Below the pieces are notes generated by a model. It did not search any database and was not told the DNA's origin. It saw only the letters and a list, made by a program, of their open reading frames with translations. Of a DNA stretch of 64,000 bases, positions 18,065 through 27,069 are shown in pieces. Numbering within the stretch: the stretch's first letter is position 1; every line of letters starts with the position of its first letter. Made by a program: the position numbers and the translations under genes. The DNA comes from Bacteroidales bacterium. GTDB taxonomy: Bacteria > Bacteroidota > Bacteroidia > Bacteroidales > UBA12077. The DNA is taken from contig JANQHE010000020.1 of the NCBI GenBank assembly GCA_028282785.1, forward strand, positions 85,941-149,940, read 5' to 3'.

Positions 18065-20317
18065 ATGAAAAAAAATGTTTTATCAATTTTCATTTCGATG
18101 TTTTTTGCATTAGCCTCTTTGGCGCAAGGCATTAAATTCGAGCATGGAGATTGGTCCAGTGTGAAGGCAAAAGCAAAACAAGAGAACAAGATCATCTTTA
18201 TAGATTTTTATACTTCTTGGTGTGGACCATGTAAAATACTTACTAAAAATATTTTTCCTCAAAAAGAAGTAGGGGATTTCTATAATGAAAATTTTATTAA
18301 TTATAAAATCGATGCCGAAAAAGGTGAAGGGCCGGAACTGGCTCAAAAGTATGGAGTTAAAGCCTTTCCTACCCTTGTATTTACAAATGCAAATGGTGAC
18401 TTTTTACATCAGGGAGTGGGAGGCATGGATGAAGCCACATTTATCGAATTGGGAAGAGCGGCATTGGATCCTAATAAACAGTTGGGGAATTTGCTGAAAG
18501 AAGATAAAGGGAGTATTACGGATATGCCTGCTCATTTGCGTAAACTCAGTGCGGAACGATTACCTTATAATGATAAATATGAGGCGTACATCAAATCACT
18601 AAAGAAAAAGGAACTTTTAACCGAGGAAACTTACGAGCTGATGGTTGAATTGGGTGGAAGAAAGGCCGAAGGTTTCACCTTTGATTTAATCTACAACAAT
18701 AAAGAGGCTTTTGAAAAGGTCGTTGGAGAAAACGAAGTAGACAACTATTTCTATAAAAAGTATTTATCAAAAGTTTATTCAGCTAAAAATATGAAAGAAT
18801 CAGTTGAGCCTATATATGGTGAGATTTCAGATAATGGATTTGATTTTTCAGAAAAATTAAAAGCAACTGTTACACTTACCGCTTATAATTATGAAGGTAA
18901 ATATGATGGTTTTTTAAGAGAAGCACCCCTGTATCTGAAGAATTATGCCGTAAATGATCCGGCTACAAAGTACAGAACTGTATTTATAGAAGCCAATAAA
19001 TTTGCCAACCAAAAAAACGAGATAAAAAAATACATGATTCAGGTGGGGGAAGAATTGATTGCTTCAGATTACAAAGTGTCAGAGGTCAACTCTTACATAG
19101 GAAGAACTTATTACGATGCAGGTGATTTAAAAACGGCATTAGGTTACTACCAAAAAGCCTCTGACTATAATCAGGAAAAGGGAGTAGAAGATCCGGTAGT
19201 ATCTGCAATAAAACATATTAAAGAGAGAATAGAAATTATTGAGAAAGGTGACTATACTTTTCATATTTCAGGATTGGAGCAATTCAACGGACTTTCCTTT
19301 AAGTTGTATTATACCAGTGCAGCAGATATCGGTAGCCATGTGGAAACTGAAGCTGTTGAAATTATTAATGGTTCATGCACAATTACCGGTAATGTAAAAA
19401 CCCCAATGCCAGGTGGGTGGGGTGTATACGATGGTGACGATATGAAAACCAAAGGCAATATAATTCTTGAACCAGGAGAGTTTAATGTAAAACTAGTTGG
19501 ACGCGACCTGGAAGTTGAAAATGGCTGGTATAATTATTACGCCTACCAGGGCCTAAGGGATATGCCGAATTACAAGAAGGCTATTCAGGCTATTGATGAT
19601 TTCTATGCTAAGAAAAAGGATCTGAAAGATACTGAAGCACGAAAAGAACTTTTCAAATACGGTCAGACCAAAGTTGATATTGAAAAGGAGTATTATAAAA
19701 GTAAGTATACGTATGATGCAAATCCAATGGTAAGGTTACTGGCCTTTTATGTAGGTAATCTTTGGTGGGAAGATAATGCAGAAGAGGAAATACAAAAGTT
19801 AAAGGCAGATTTAGGTGATCATTACTTACTGCAAACAATAGAGCATCACATGATGGAGAGTAAGGTAAGAGAAGAGATGGAGGCATCAACTGCAATTGGT
19901 AAGCAAGTGAAGCTATTTGCAGCTAAAGACCTAAAGGGTAAAGAGTTCAGGTTGGAGAAAGTATTGAAGAAAAATGAGTATGTATTGCTTGAGTTTTGGG
20001 CATCGTGGTGTGGGCCTTGCCGGGGAGCGATTCCACATTTGAAAGAATTGTATAGCAAATATCATAAACAAGGATTTGAGATTGTATCCTTTTCTTTAGA
20101 CCATAAAGAAAATATGTGGCGTAAAGCTTCAGAAGAAGAGGATATGCCTTGGATTGACACTTCTGATTTGTTAGCTTATAAAAGCCCGATTGTAAAGATG
20201 TATGGAGTTGCCGGCGTTCCTTATAGTCTTCTAATCGATAAAAATGGGATTATTGTTTATAAGCAAATGGGAATGTCGAAAGAACTGGATAAGAAGCTGG
20301 AAGAGTTATTCGAATAA
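18065..20317 (+). CDS. Secreted protein with two thioredoxin-like domains
   Basis: 750 residues with a signal peptide (ending about residue 21, SLAQG). An N-terminal thioredoxin domain (about 25-130) has active site CGPCK at 53-57 and a cis-proline region KAFPTLVF. A helical, TPR-like middle (about 150-390) follows. Then comes a beta domain like DUF4369 (about 400-490, YTFHISGLEQFNG...). The C-terminal TlpA/ResA-like domain (about 615-750) has CGPCR at 649-653 and GVAGVPYSLLIDKNG. It probably reduces or isomerises protein disulfides in the periplasm. Two complete CxxC domains on one chain is unusual. It is followed 57 bases later by a shorter relative of its C-terminal half. Confidence 0.85.
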   Translation: MKKNVLSIFISMFFALASLAQGIKFEHGDWSSVKAKAKQENKIIFIDFYTSWCGPCKILTKNIFPQKEVGDFYNENFINYKIDAEKGEGPELAQKYGVKAFPTLVFTNANGDFLHQGVGGMDEATFIELGRAALDPNKQLGNLLKEDKGSITDMPAHLRKLSAERLPYNDKYEAYIKSLKKKELLTEETYELMVELGGRKAEGFTFDLIYNNKEAFEKVVGENEVDNYFYKKYLSKVYSAKNMKESVEPIYGEISDNGFDFSEKLKATVTLTAYNYEGKYDGFLREAPLYLKNYAVNDPATKYRTVFIEANKFANQKNEIKKYMIQVGEELIASDYKVSEVNSYIGRTYYDAGDLKTALGYYQKASDYNQEKGVEDPVVSAIKHIKERIEIIEKGDYTFHISGLEQFNGLSFKLYYTSAADIGSHVETEAVEIINGSCTITGNVKTPMPGGWGVYDGDDMKTKGNIILEPGEFNVKLVGRDLEVENGWYNYYAYQGLRDMPNYKKAIQAIDDFYAKKKDLKDTEARKELFKYGQTKVDIEKEYYKSKYTYDANPMVRLLAFYVGNLWWEDNAEEEIQKLKADLGDHYLLQTIEHHMMESKVREEMEASTAIGKQVKLFAAKDLKGKEFRLEKVLKKNEYVLLEFWASWCGPCRGAIPHLKELYSKYHKQGFEIVSFSLDHKENMWRKASEEEDMPWIDTSDLLAYKSPIVKMYGVAGVPYSLLIDKNGIIVYKQMGMSKELDKKLEELFE

Positions 20318-20373
20318 ATGCAATAATCAACAGTGTATATCCTCCGATTAAATTATTACTAAAGATTTGAATT

Positions 20374-21546
20374 ATGAGATATTTAAAAAAACTAACGATA
20401 GCCTTATTGGCAATTACTACTATAATAAGTTGTAACAATTCAGAAAAAAAGGAAAATAACAGTTATACAATAAAAGTAAGCGGAGAAGAGAATTTTCCGG
20501 AAGGAGCCAGAGTGGCGGTTTACCGATCAAAAGATGTGGAATCCCCTGAATCTGTTGAGATACTAAAGAAAGGTGTATTTGTCGAAGGTAAATTTGAATT
20601 AAAAGGTGAAGTAAATGAAGTGCATACCATAGTTGTGGATGTTATTCAACCTGACTCAGAGAAGCCTTATATGAGGGTGACATTTCCTTTAGAGCCTGGT
20701 GCTATTAATATTCATTTTACCTCGCAAAGAACATTCGATTTTAAAGGTGGAAAATATGGTGAGCACTTAGTAAACTCATGGAATACTAATTCGGACTACC
20801 AAAAAGCTTTTAACGCATTGGTAAATTACAAAGTGACTGATTATAATGATAAAGCACAACGTAAAGAGTCTATGTCTAGGATGATAAAGGTGAATGACCT
20901 GAAACAAGAAATATTAGGCGATGTTTTTACAAATGCACAAGATCCTTTACTTAAATTACTGGTGTATGATATGGGGTATTGGGGAGATGAGAACGTTGAT
21001 ATGAATGACGTTATAGAAGGTTTGGTTGCTGAAGTAGGACCTGAACATCGTCAATCTAAAGTTGCCATGCTTAGTGTTAAAATGAGACGCGAAACCAGTT
21101 TGGCTCAGAAATCAATCGGCATTGGTACTGTAATTAAGGATTTTGAAGCAAAAGATTTACAAGGAAAAAACTTCCACTTATCAAATGTGCTAACGAAAAA
21201 CAAGTATGTATTGGTGGAATTTTGGGCTTCATGGTGTGGTCCTTGTCGTGCTGAAATCCCGCATATGAAGAAAGCCTATAGTCATTATAAAGACAAAGGA
21301 TTCGAGATTGTGTCTTTTACCTTGGATCATAATAAAGAGAAATGGGAAGAAGCATCAAATGAAGATCAAATCCCATGGATTAATACCGGAGATTTATTGG
21401 CACGAACAAGTCCGGTTGTAAAATTATACGGTGTGAAAGGTGTACCAGCCAATTACCTGGTGGAAGCTACCAGTGGTAAGATAATTGCAATGGATCTTCG
21501 TGGCGAGAAGTTAGATCATAAGCTGGAAGAACTTTTAGGAAAGTAA
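20374..21546 (+). CDS. TlpA-like thioredoxin lipoprotein with DUF4369-like domain
   Basis: 390 residues with a lipoprotein signal (TIISCNNS, Cys about 20). An N-terminal DUF4369-like beta domain (about 28-125) and a helical linker precede a TlpA/AhpC-TSA thioredoxin domain (about 250-390). That domain has WASWCGPCRAEIPHMK, the CGPC lying at 288-291. The C-terminal 135 residues closely resemble the end of the preceding gene (for example EIVSFTLDH and KLEELLGK against EIVSFSLDH and KLEELFE), so the two share a recent duplication or fusion history. Likely an envelope-anchored thiol reductase of the sus-linked locus. Confidence 0.88.
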   Translation: MRYLKKLTIALLAITTIISCNNSEKKENNSYTIKVSGEENFPEGARVAVYRSKDVESPESVEILKKGVFVEGKFELKGEVNEVHTIVVDVIQPDSEKPYMRVTFPLEPGAINIHFTSQRTFDFKGGKYGEHLVNSWNTNSDYQKAFNALVNYKVTDYNDKAQRKESMSRMIKVNDLKQEILGDVFTNAQDPLLKLLVYDMGYWGDENVDMNDVIEGLVAEVGPEHRQSKVAMLSVKMRRETSLAQKSIGIGTVIKDFEAKDLQGKNFHLSNVLTKNKYVLVEFWASWCGPCRAEIPHMKKAYSHYKDKGFEIVSFTLDHNKEKWEEASNEDQIPWINTGDLLARTSPVVKLYGVKGVPANYLVEATSGKIIAMDLRGEKLDHKLEELLGK

Positions 21547-21589
21547 GCTCTAAGAGTATATTTTTTATACATATTTTAAAACTGAAACA

Positions 21590-22111
21590 ATGAAGCAATT
21601 ATTCATATTTGCATTACTGCTGCTTGCCATTCCATGTTTTTCGCAAAGCATAGATGATGCAACATTGAAGAGTCTGGCAGGTCAGCTTGAAATAGAAGCC
21701 ACCAGTCCTGAAGCTCCAGTAAGCATGAATGCAAAAGTGTTTTCTACAGATGAAGGTGCTACACAGAAAAATGTATTAGTAGTCAAGGTAAATGTGCACG
21801 AGAACTGGCATATTTATGCTTATGTGCCTGAAGGAGGTTTTTTTATACAATCGGAAATTAAATTGGATTTACCTGAAGGGGTAGAAGCTGATTTGGTAAA
21901 AGAACCGAAAACAAAAGCTTATGATGCCGATCCTCAAATTATGCTTTACAAGGGAGATTTACTCTTTGTATATGAACTAAAAGGCGATGAACTTACTGGA
22001 GGAGAACACAAGATCACGACAACACTGTATTACCAGCCATGTGATCCATATGTCTGTTTGCCTCCAAATGAAATAACAGTGAAGTATGAATTAAAAGTAG
22101 AAGGAATGTAA
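21590..22111 (+). CDS. nDsbD-like periplasmic protein (thiol-disulfide interchange domain)
   Basis: 173 residues: a signal peptide (IPCFSQS, about 1-19), then one domain of the DsbD N-terminal type. The diagnostic end motif YYQPCDPYVCLPP carries the redox cysteines 151 and 156. VKVNVHENWHIYAYVPEGGFF is the usual early strand. In DsbD this domain takes electrons from the membrane part and passes them to periplasmic thioredoxins. Here it stands alone, without the membrane and C-terminal domains, directly behind two TlpA-like genes. A membrane electron donor must be encoded elsewhere. Confidence 0.85.
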   Translation: MKQLFIFALLLLAIPCFSQSIDDATLKSLAGQLEIEATSPEAPVSMNAKVFSTDEGATQKNVLVVKVNVHENWHIYAYVPEGGFFIQSEIKLDLPEGVEADLVKEPKTKAYDADPQIMLYKGDLLFVYELKGDELTGGEHKITTTLYYQPCDPYVCLPPNEITVKYELKVEGM

Positions 22112-22120
22112 TAGTATTCC

Positions 22121-22198
22121 GTATTTACCCCTAAATCCCCTAAAGGGGACTTTTGAAAAATTGCTTTTTGATGACTCCCTTTAGGGTTGGGGTAATAC
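22121..22198. repeat. CCCTAAAGGGAG palindromic repeat
   Basis: Arms GTATTTACCCCTAAATCCCC... (22121-22149) and TCCCTTTAGGGTTGGGGTAA... (22176-22198) form a long imperfect palindrome. The same core occurs at 4706, 28380, 32181 and 33277. It fills most of the gap between the nDsbD-like gene and the next gene. Confidence 0.65.
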
Positions 22199-22263
22199 AG
22201 CAAAAAGAAATTTTCAGAAAAGAAATTTTGGTGTTTGCTCATTAGTACTAAAAATAAAAACAA

Positions 22264-23709
22264 ATGAAAAATACAATATTAGCAGTATTGGCACTACTAT
22301 TAGTGTTTCCGGTACACGCACAAAAAATAAAAAAATCAAAACTAAAGATTTTGTATGTAGCTCAAAATCCTGATTTGCCGGATGGATATTCATTTGGTGG
22401 AAACAGGGAGTTGTGGAAATCCTTAAAAAAGGACAGGCCACAGGATTTTTACCAGTTCTTCCAAAAATATTTCGAGACCGTGACCATGGTTTACGGAGAG
22501 GAATACAAGGAAGAAATGTCTTACAAAAATGATGTAACCGTTATTGATGCATTAATACCTCAGAAGGATGGTAAAAAGTTAGAATATTGGAATGGGCATC
22601 AGGCACCTGATTATTTAAGTGAAGATTATGATGCTCCTACGATTTTTATCGCCGGAGTGGGAGGAGCCATCCTTTGGAACAAGGAAACAAAAATTGATTG
22701 GTTATGTAATTGTTTGTACTCACACGCTTTTGATATGGATAAAACTCATCCCATTTTCAATACACCTTACAAGGTGACCTTAACTGAGGAAAAGCAAAAA
22801 CACAAGGGTGGTGTTTTCCATTACTACAGTGGCAAGGATGCACCTAAGGAAGAAATGATGTGGCGTGTGCAAAATGTAGATCATATGGAAGGTTACCCTC
22901 CCGGAATTGTTGCTAACCCTGGTTTTGGGGATTCTCCTGATGCCGAATCTATTTCAGGTGGGCCATGTATCAAATCCATCAAGGCAACAGCATTGGGCCG
23001 TCATGGTAATTTCTTCCAATGGGGCTATCGAGCTTCTCCAAAACATTTAACCGAAGAAGGAAAATTGACATTGATCAATACCATCCATTATATGGCTCAG
23101 TTTAAAGGACAAAAGCCATTTGTAAAACGTATTGCTCCACATCGATTGGTAGCTTTGGATGAAGTGTATAAAGCTTCAGATAAGGGTTATGCCGGTGAAA
23201 TGAAATTTATGCAACGACTGCACAATGATGTAAATGCTGCTATGGCAAGAAAGCTGGCAGGAAAGCCAAACGAATTTGACAAATATACCTTAAACCGTGA
23301 TTCAAAATTTCCTGACAGAACCAAACATTTGGTTAATGTTCCTCAAAAGATCATTGAAAAATACGTAGATGACTGGAATGCTTACTTGAAATACTATGAG
23401 GATAATATTGGCTACCTGGGCTTATCAGAACCAAAAGAACAATATGGTTTTAGCTATTGGGATGTAATAATTGATAAGGACCTTCAAAAATTAGGTATTG
23501 CCAATAACGATATTCAATTGTTAGAGAAGTGCATCACAATGCTTGAAACGAATGAGCAAACAGACTTGGCTCAAAAACTGCTGGAAAAATACACCACTGA
23601 AAAATTTGTGTCTGCTGAAGAATGGCGAAAGTGGTTTAAGAAGAACAAAGAGAAATTATTCTTTACTGAAACAGGAGGGTATAAATGGATGCTGGATATA
23701 ACCAAATAG
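22264..23709 (+). CDS. Secreted protein of unknown function, possible ThuA/GATase-like fold
   Basis: 481 residues with a clear signal peptide (LLLVFPVHAQK). I do not recognise the family with certainty. The first 250 residues run KLKILYVAQNP, a DFYQFFQKYFETV helix, DVTVIDAL, a PTIFIAGVGGAIL strand-loop, then CNCLYSHAFD...HPIFNTPYKVTL. That reads like a flavodoxin/class-I amidotransferase-like (ThuA-type) fold, with GGPCIKSIKATALGRHGNFFQWGYRASP as a binding region. The second half is helical (MQRLHNDVNAAMARKL). It follows the TlpA and nDsbD genes and is probably co-expressed, so its substrate may be what the SusCD pair imports. Confidence 0.5.
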   Translation: MKNTILAVLALLLVFPVHAQKIKKSKLKILYVAQNPDLPDGYSFGGNRELWKSLKKDRPQDFYQFFQKYFETVTMVYGEEYKEEMSYKNDVTVIDALIPQKDGKKLEYWNGHQAPDYLSEDYDAPTIFIAGVGGAILWNKETKIDWLCNCLYSHAFDMDKTHPIFNTPYKVTLTEEKQKHKGGVFHYYSGKDAPKEEMMWRVQNVDHMEGYPPGIVANPGFGDSPDAESISGGPCIKSIKATALGRHGNFFQWGYRASPKHLTEEGKLTLINTIHYMAQFKGQKPFVKRIAPHRLVALDEVYKASDKGYAGEMKFMQRLHNDVNAAMARKLAGKPNEFDKYTLNRDSKFPDRTKHLVNVPQKIIEKYVDDWNAYLKYYEDNIGYLGLSEPKEQYGFSYWDVIIDKDLQKLGIANNDIQLLEKCITMLETNEQTDLAQKLLEKYTTEKFVSAEEWRKWFKKNKEKLFFTETGGYKWMLDITK

Positions 23710-23805
23710 ATTTAAGTTATAAAGAATTTATTTGTAACAATGCATTGAAAGTTTCCATTTTTCATAGGTGCTTTTTGGAGTTTAGTGAGTTTTTTAATTA
23801 GCTAA

Positions 23806-23895
23806 GGTGATACAATTGTTTCTTTAGGTGATGATAATAAAGGATTTGCTTTGGATGAGAAATTGGAAGAGTTATTTTCAAAGTACCATAAATAA
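23806..23895 (+). pseudogene. C-terminal relic of a third TlpA-like gene
   Basis: In frame from 23806 the sequence reads GDTIVSLGDDNKGFALDEKL then EELFSKYHK and a stop. The part ALDEKLEELFSK matches the last residues of the two intact thioredoxin genes upstream (ELDKKLEELFE and KLDHKLEELLGK), and the DTIV part fits the strand before them. An in-frame stop at 23803 and no open frame upstream show that only about 29 codons survive. Probably the remnant of a tandem TlpA duplication. Confidence 0.65.
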
Positions 23896-23962
23896 AAGGA
23901 GAGAGTAAATTTGAAGTGCTCCCTTTTATTTGTTAAAAAAAGAAAAATTGTAAAAGTAGGTT

Positions 23963-25210
23963 ATGAAGAAGATACTTGTTATAATAATCATATTAATTGG
24001 AATTATGATTTCAGCGTTAAGCCAGGAGTCTAAATTTCAAGTTCCGGTACTTAAAATATATCTGGATTGTACTGTTTGCGATATGAGTTACATTATCCAG
24101 AAAATGAGTTATGTTAATTTTGTAAGGAATCAGACCGACGCAGATATATATATATTGGTAAGAACACAAACAACCGGAAGCGGTGGCATGAAATATGAAC
24201 TCGAAATTTTTGGGCAGGGAGCTTTTATGAGTATTTATAATAGAGTTAAGTTCAGTACACTGTCAACTCAAACTGCCAGTGAGAAAAGGGAAGAAATGTT
24301 AAACCATTTATACCTTGGAATATCTTCCTTTTTTGGTAAAGCTTATTTTATAGCTCGCGATAAATACCTCGAAGATACAACTCAGGCTGTTGTTACCGAA
24401 TCAGTAGAAGAAAAAGATAAATGGAATGCCTGGGTTTTTAACGTTGGAGCAAACGGAAATTTTAGTGGAGAGGAAAGCTCTAAAAGCAGTACTTATGGAT
24501 TTACGGTTTCAGCAAAACAGGTAACTGAGAAAAATAAGTTTTATCTAAGGGCAAATTTGAGCAATAACCGGTCCGAATATAAATATGGCGATACAAAAAT
24601 TACATCTGAAAAGGAAAGTAAAGAGTTAGAGGTAAGTGATGCTGTTAGTTTAGGAAATAAGTGGTCGGTGGGGGCATTCTTAGAAACAGGTAGTTCGGAT
24701 TATGAAAATATGGATCTTTATATATCTTTTAAGCCGGCCATAGAGTACAGTTTTTTTCCTTATGAAGAAGCTTCAAAGCAACAAGTAACTTTATCATATC
24801 GCATAGGCGGAATTCATAACGATTATAAGGAGCGAACTGTTTTCCTGAAAGAATCTGAATTCCTTTGGGAACATAACCTGAGTTTGGGTGCAAGTGTTAT
24901 CCAAAAATGGGGTACATTATCCGGCGAAGCATCTTATGAAAGTTATTTACACGACCCAGATTTATACGCACTGAATTTTAGTTTATATACAAATATTAGA
25001 ATTTACAAAGGATTATCCGTGAGTTTTAGCGCATCGTACAGTATTAACAACAACCAGTTAAATATTGCCGGGGGTGACTTAACACTTGAGGAATTATTAT
25101 TGCAACAACAACAGATAACATCAGGTTATAATTTTTATATGACCATGGGACTTAATTTCTCGTTTGGATCCATGTATAATACTATTGTGAATCCCAGGTT
25201 TGGATTCTAA
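23963..25210 (+). CDS. Outer-membrane beta-barrel protein
   Basis: 415 residues. The signal peptide (IIIILIGIMISALSQES) is followed by a small N-terminal domain with YLDCTVCDMSYIIQKMSYVNFVRNQ and LVRTQTTGSGGMKYELEIFG (about 30-80). After that come alternating amphipathic strands typical of a barrel (YGFTVSAKQVTEKNKFYLRANLSNN, LSYRIGGIHNDY, SFSASYSINNNQLN), ending in F (PRFGF). The domain pair recurs in Bacteroidota from memory, without known function. It lies downstream of the TlpA relic and may or may not belong to the sus-linked unit. Confidence 0.65.
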   Translation: MKKILVIIIILIGIMISALSQESKFQVPVLKIYLDCTVCDMSYIIQKMSYVNFVRNQTDADIYILVRTQTTGSGGMKYELEIFGQGAFMSIYNRVKFSTLSTQTASEKREEMLNHLYLGISSFFGKAYFIARDKYLEDTTQAVVTESVEEKDKWNAWVFNVGANGNFSGEESSKSSTYGFTVSAKQVTEKNKFYLRANLSNNRSEYKYGDTKITSEKESKELEVSDAVSLGNKWSVGAFLETGSSDYENMDLYISFKPAIEYSFFPYEEASKQQVTLSYRIGGIHNDYKERTVFLKESEFLWEHNLSLGASVIQKWGTLSGEASYESYLHDPDLYALNFSLYTNIRIYKGLSVSFSASYSINNNQLNIAGGDLTLEELLLQQQQITSGYNFYMTMGLNFSFGSMYNTIVNPRFGF

Positions 25211-25344
25211 AATGAATTGAATTAAAAATAATAATAAAAACAAATCAAGTTAGAGAAGAGGTAATTAGGGTATTGAAAAACTTTAGGTTAATGGTTGGTT
25301 AATAGATAATGTAACTCCGGACTATCTCTTCTCATTTTAAGCAC

Positions 25345-25554
25345 AAAGAGCGAAGTCCTTTTAGAGTAAAATTAGGTAGAGTTTCTTTATATTGTTACAC
25401 CAACGTTATCTTCGTAATTATACTTCGCTCTTTTTAATAAATAATTTTATTGATGATTTAATTGGTAAATAATTATAAAGAGCGAGGTCCATTGAATTAA
25501 TAGGTTAATAATTCAATAAAATTCTTTTCACTTATCAGTTTTACTTCGCTCTTT
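25345..25554. repeat. Tandem pair of AAAGAGCGAAGT inverted-repeat units
   Basis: Two successive units have 12-bp arms AAAGAGCGAAGT (or AAAGAGCGAGGT) and ACTTCGCTCTTT. Unit 1 is 25345-25356 with 25422-25433; unit 2 is 25477-25488 with 25543-25554. Unit 2 has an inner ATTGAATTA / TAATTCAAT pair. They lie in the convergent gap between the barrel gene and hisI. Each right arm is followed by T-rich sequence, so they could terminate transcription, but the 54-65-base loops are far longer than in normal terminators. Confidence 0.7.
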
Positions 25555-25637
25555 ATTTAAATATTTTAAAATGGTTTTGCAGCGTTTAGAATAAATTTAT
25601 TCTAAACCGAAAGTCATATATGTGCGGAATGGCTTTT

Positions 25638-26234
25638 TTATCTATTGTGCCTTTCGCCCAAAACATTAATCACATCTTGAATGCTATGGTTTTTTACTGA
25701 TAATAGAACAAGCAAGTGATAAATCAGGTCGGCTGCTTCATTTAAAAATAATTCATTGTCATTGTCTTTGGATTCGATGATTAACTCTATAGCTTCTTCA
25801 CCAACTTTTTGAGCAATTTTATTAATGCCTTTTTCAAAAAGTTTGGTAGTATAGGATTCTTCCGGCATTTCTATTTTACGCTTATCAATTACTTGTTGTA
25901 AATAGTTTAAATCGAAAGTTTGTTCTTGTAAACCAAAGCATGTTTTTCTACCTGTATGGCATACCGGGCCTGTTGGTTCTACTAAAATTAAAAGAGTATC
26001 ATTATCACAATCCGGTACTATTTCTTTTACATTTAAATAATTACCACTGGTTTCTCCTTTTGTCCATAAAATATTTCTTGACCTGCTAAAAAAAGTAACC
26101 TTTTGCTCTTTAATTGTTTTATCATATGCATTCTGGTTCATAAAACCAAGCATTAAAACTTCTTTTGTTTTTATATCTTGAATTATAGCGGGAATTAGAC
26201 CGTTTAATTTATTAAAATTTAAATTTTGTTTCAT
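25638..26234 (-). CDS. hisI: Bifunctional phosphoribosyl-AMP cyclohydrolase / phosphoribosyl-ATP pyrophosphatase
   Basis: 198 residues (HisIE type) for steps 2 and 3 of histidine synthesis. The N-terminal cyclohydrolase domain (1-105) has PDCDNDTLLILVEPTGPVCH and GRKTCF zinc-site cysteines. The C-terminal pyrophosphatase domain (about 110-198) has KGINKIAQKVGEEAIELIIES and NEAADLIYHLLVLL. It is the last gene of the his operon, 79 bases after hisF. Confidence 0.96.
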   Translation of the reverse strand: MKQNLNFNKLNGLIPAIIQDIKTKEVLMLGFMNQNAYDKTIKEQKVTFFSRSRNILWTKGETSGNYLNVKEIVPDCDNDTLLILVEPTGPVCHTGRKTCFGLQEQTFDLNYLQQVIDKRKIEMPEESYTTKLFEKGINKIAQKVGEEAIELIIESKDNDNELFLNEAADLIYHLLVLLSVKNHSIQDVINVLGERHNR

Positions 26235-26313
26235 TGCTGTTAGTTTAGTTCTTTATTCAAGTTTTGAGCTTATGGCTGGAAGCTGAGAGCTATTAGCTTC
26301 TAGCTAAAAACTT

Positions 26314-27069
26314 TCAAATTCTTACTGGTATTTTTTCTTTGTACAGGCCTTCCTTTAGTATTGAAATTTCAATCTCCTGATAGTGAAAGACACTTGCTGC
26401 AAGTGCTGCTTCTACATTTGAATAGTTGAAAACCTCGATAAAATCATCAATACTTCCGGCTCCACCTGATGCAATTACCGGAATATTTAATGTTTCAGTT
26501 AGCTTTTTTAATGGGTCTAAAGCAAAGCCATTTTTTGTGCCGTCGTGGTTCATGGATGTAAAAAGGATCTCTCCACAGCCTAAACTTTGGGTTTGCCTGG
26601 CCCAACTAAATAATTCCAGGTTGGTTTTTATTCGGCCCCCATTCTTGTAAACTATCCATTTGCCATCTTCAGGTTTTGCATCAACAGCCAATACGATAAA
26701 CTGGCTTCCGAACTTTTTAGCAATATCTTCAATTAGCCCGGGACTGGTAATGGCTGCAGAATTGACTGATATTTTATCTGCTCCTGCGGAAAGAATAGTT
26801 TCTGCATCTGCTATGCTTGATATACCGCCACCAACAGTAAAAGGTATGCTAATTTGTTTTGCAATCCTGGTTACTAACCGGCTAAGGGTTTTGCGCTTTT
26901 CGTGAGAAGCCGTAATATCCAGAAATACTAATTCATCAGCTCCATTATCACTATAATATTTGCCCAATTCAACCGGATCGCCAACATCAATCAGGTTTTC
27001 AAACTCAATTCCTTTGACAGTTTGGCCATCTTTAATGTCAAGGCATGGTATAATACGTTTTGCTAACAT
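26314..27069 (-). CDS. hisF: Imidazole glycerol phosphate synthase cyclase subunit
   Basis: 251-residue TIM barrel. It starts MLAKRIIPCLDIKDGQTVKG with the catalytic Asp in CLDIKDG; the second catalytic Asp region is FIVLAVDA, and SMNHDGTKNGF and ASGGAGS are phosphate-binding. With HisH it makes IGP and AICAR. Its start overlaps the hisA end by 7 bases, typical of coupled translation. Confidence 0.97.
   Translation of the reverse strand: MLAKRIIPCLDIKDGQTVKGIEFENLIDVGDPVELGKYYSDNGADELVFLDITASHEKRKTLSRLVTRIAKQISIPFTVGGGISSIADAETILSAGADKISVNSAAITSPGLIEDIAKKFGSQFIVLAVDAKPEDGKWIVYKNGGRIKTNLELFSWARQTQSLGCGEILFTSMNHDGTKNGFALDPLKKLTETLNIPVIASGGAGSIDDFIEVFNYSNVEAALAASVFHYQEIEISILKEGLYKEKIPVRI

Noticed and set aside
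25345..25554. CRISPR array
   Set aside because: The repeated 12-base words alternate in orientation and form inverted pairs with unequal spacing. There are only two units and no cas genes.
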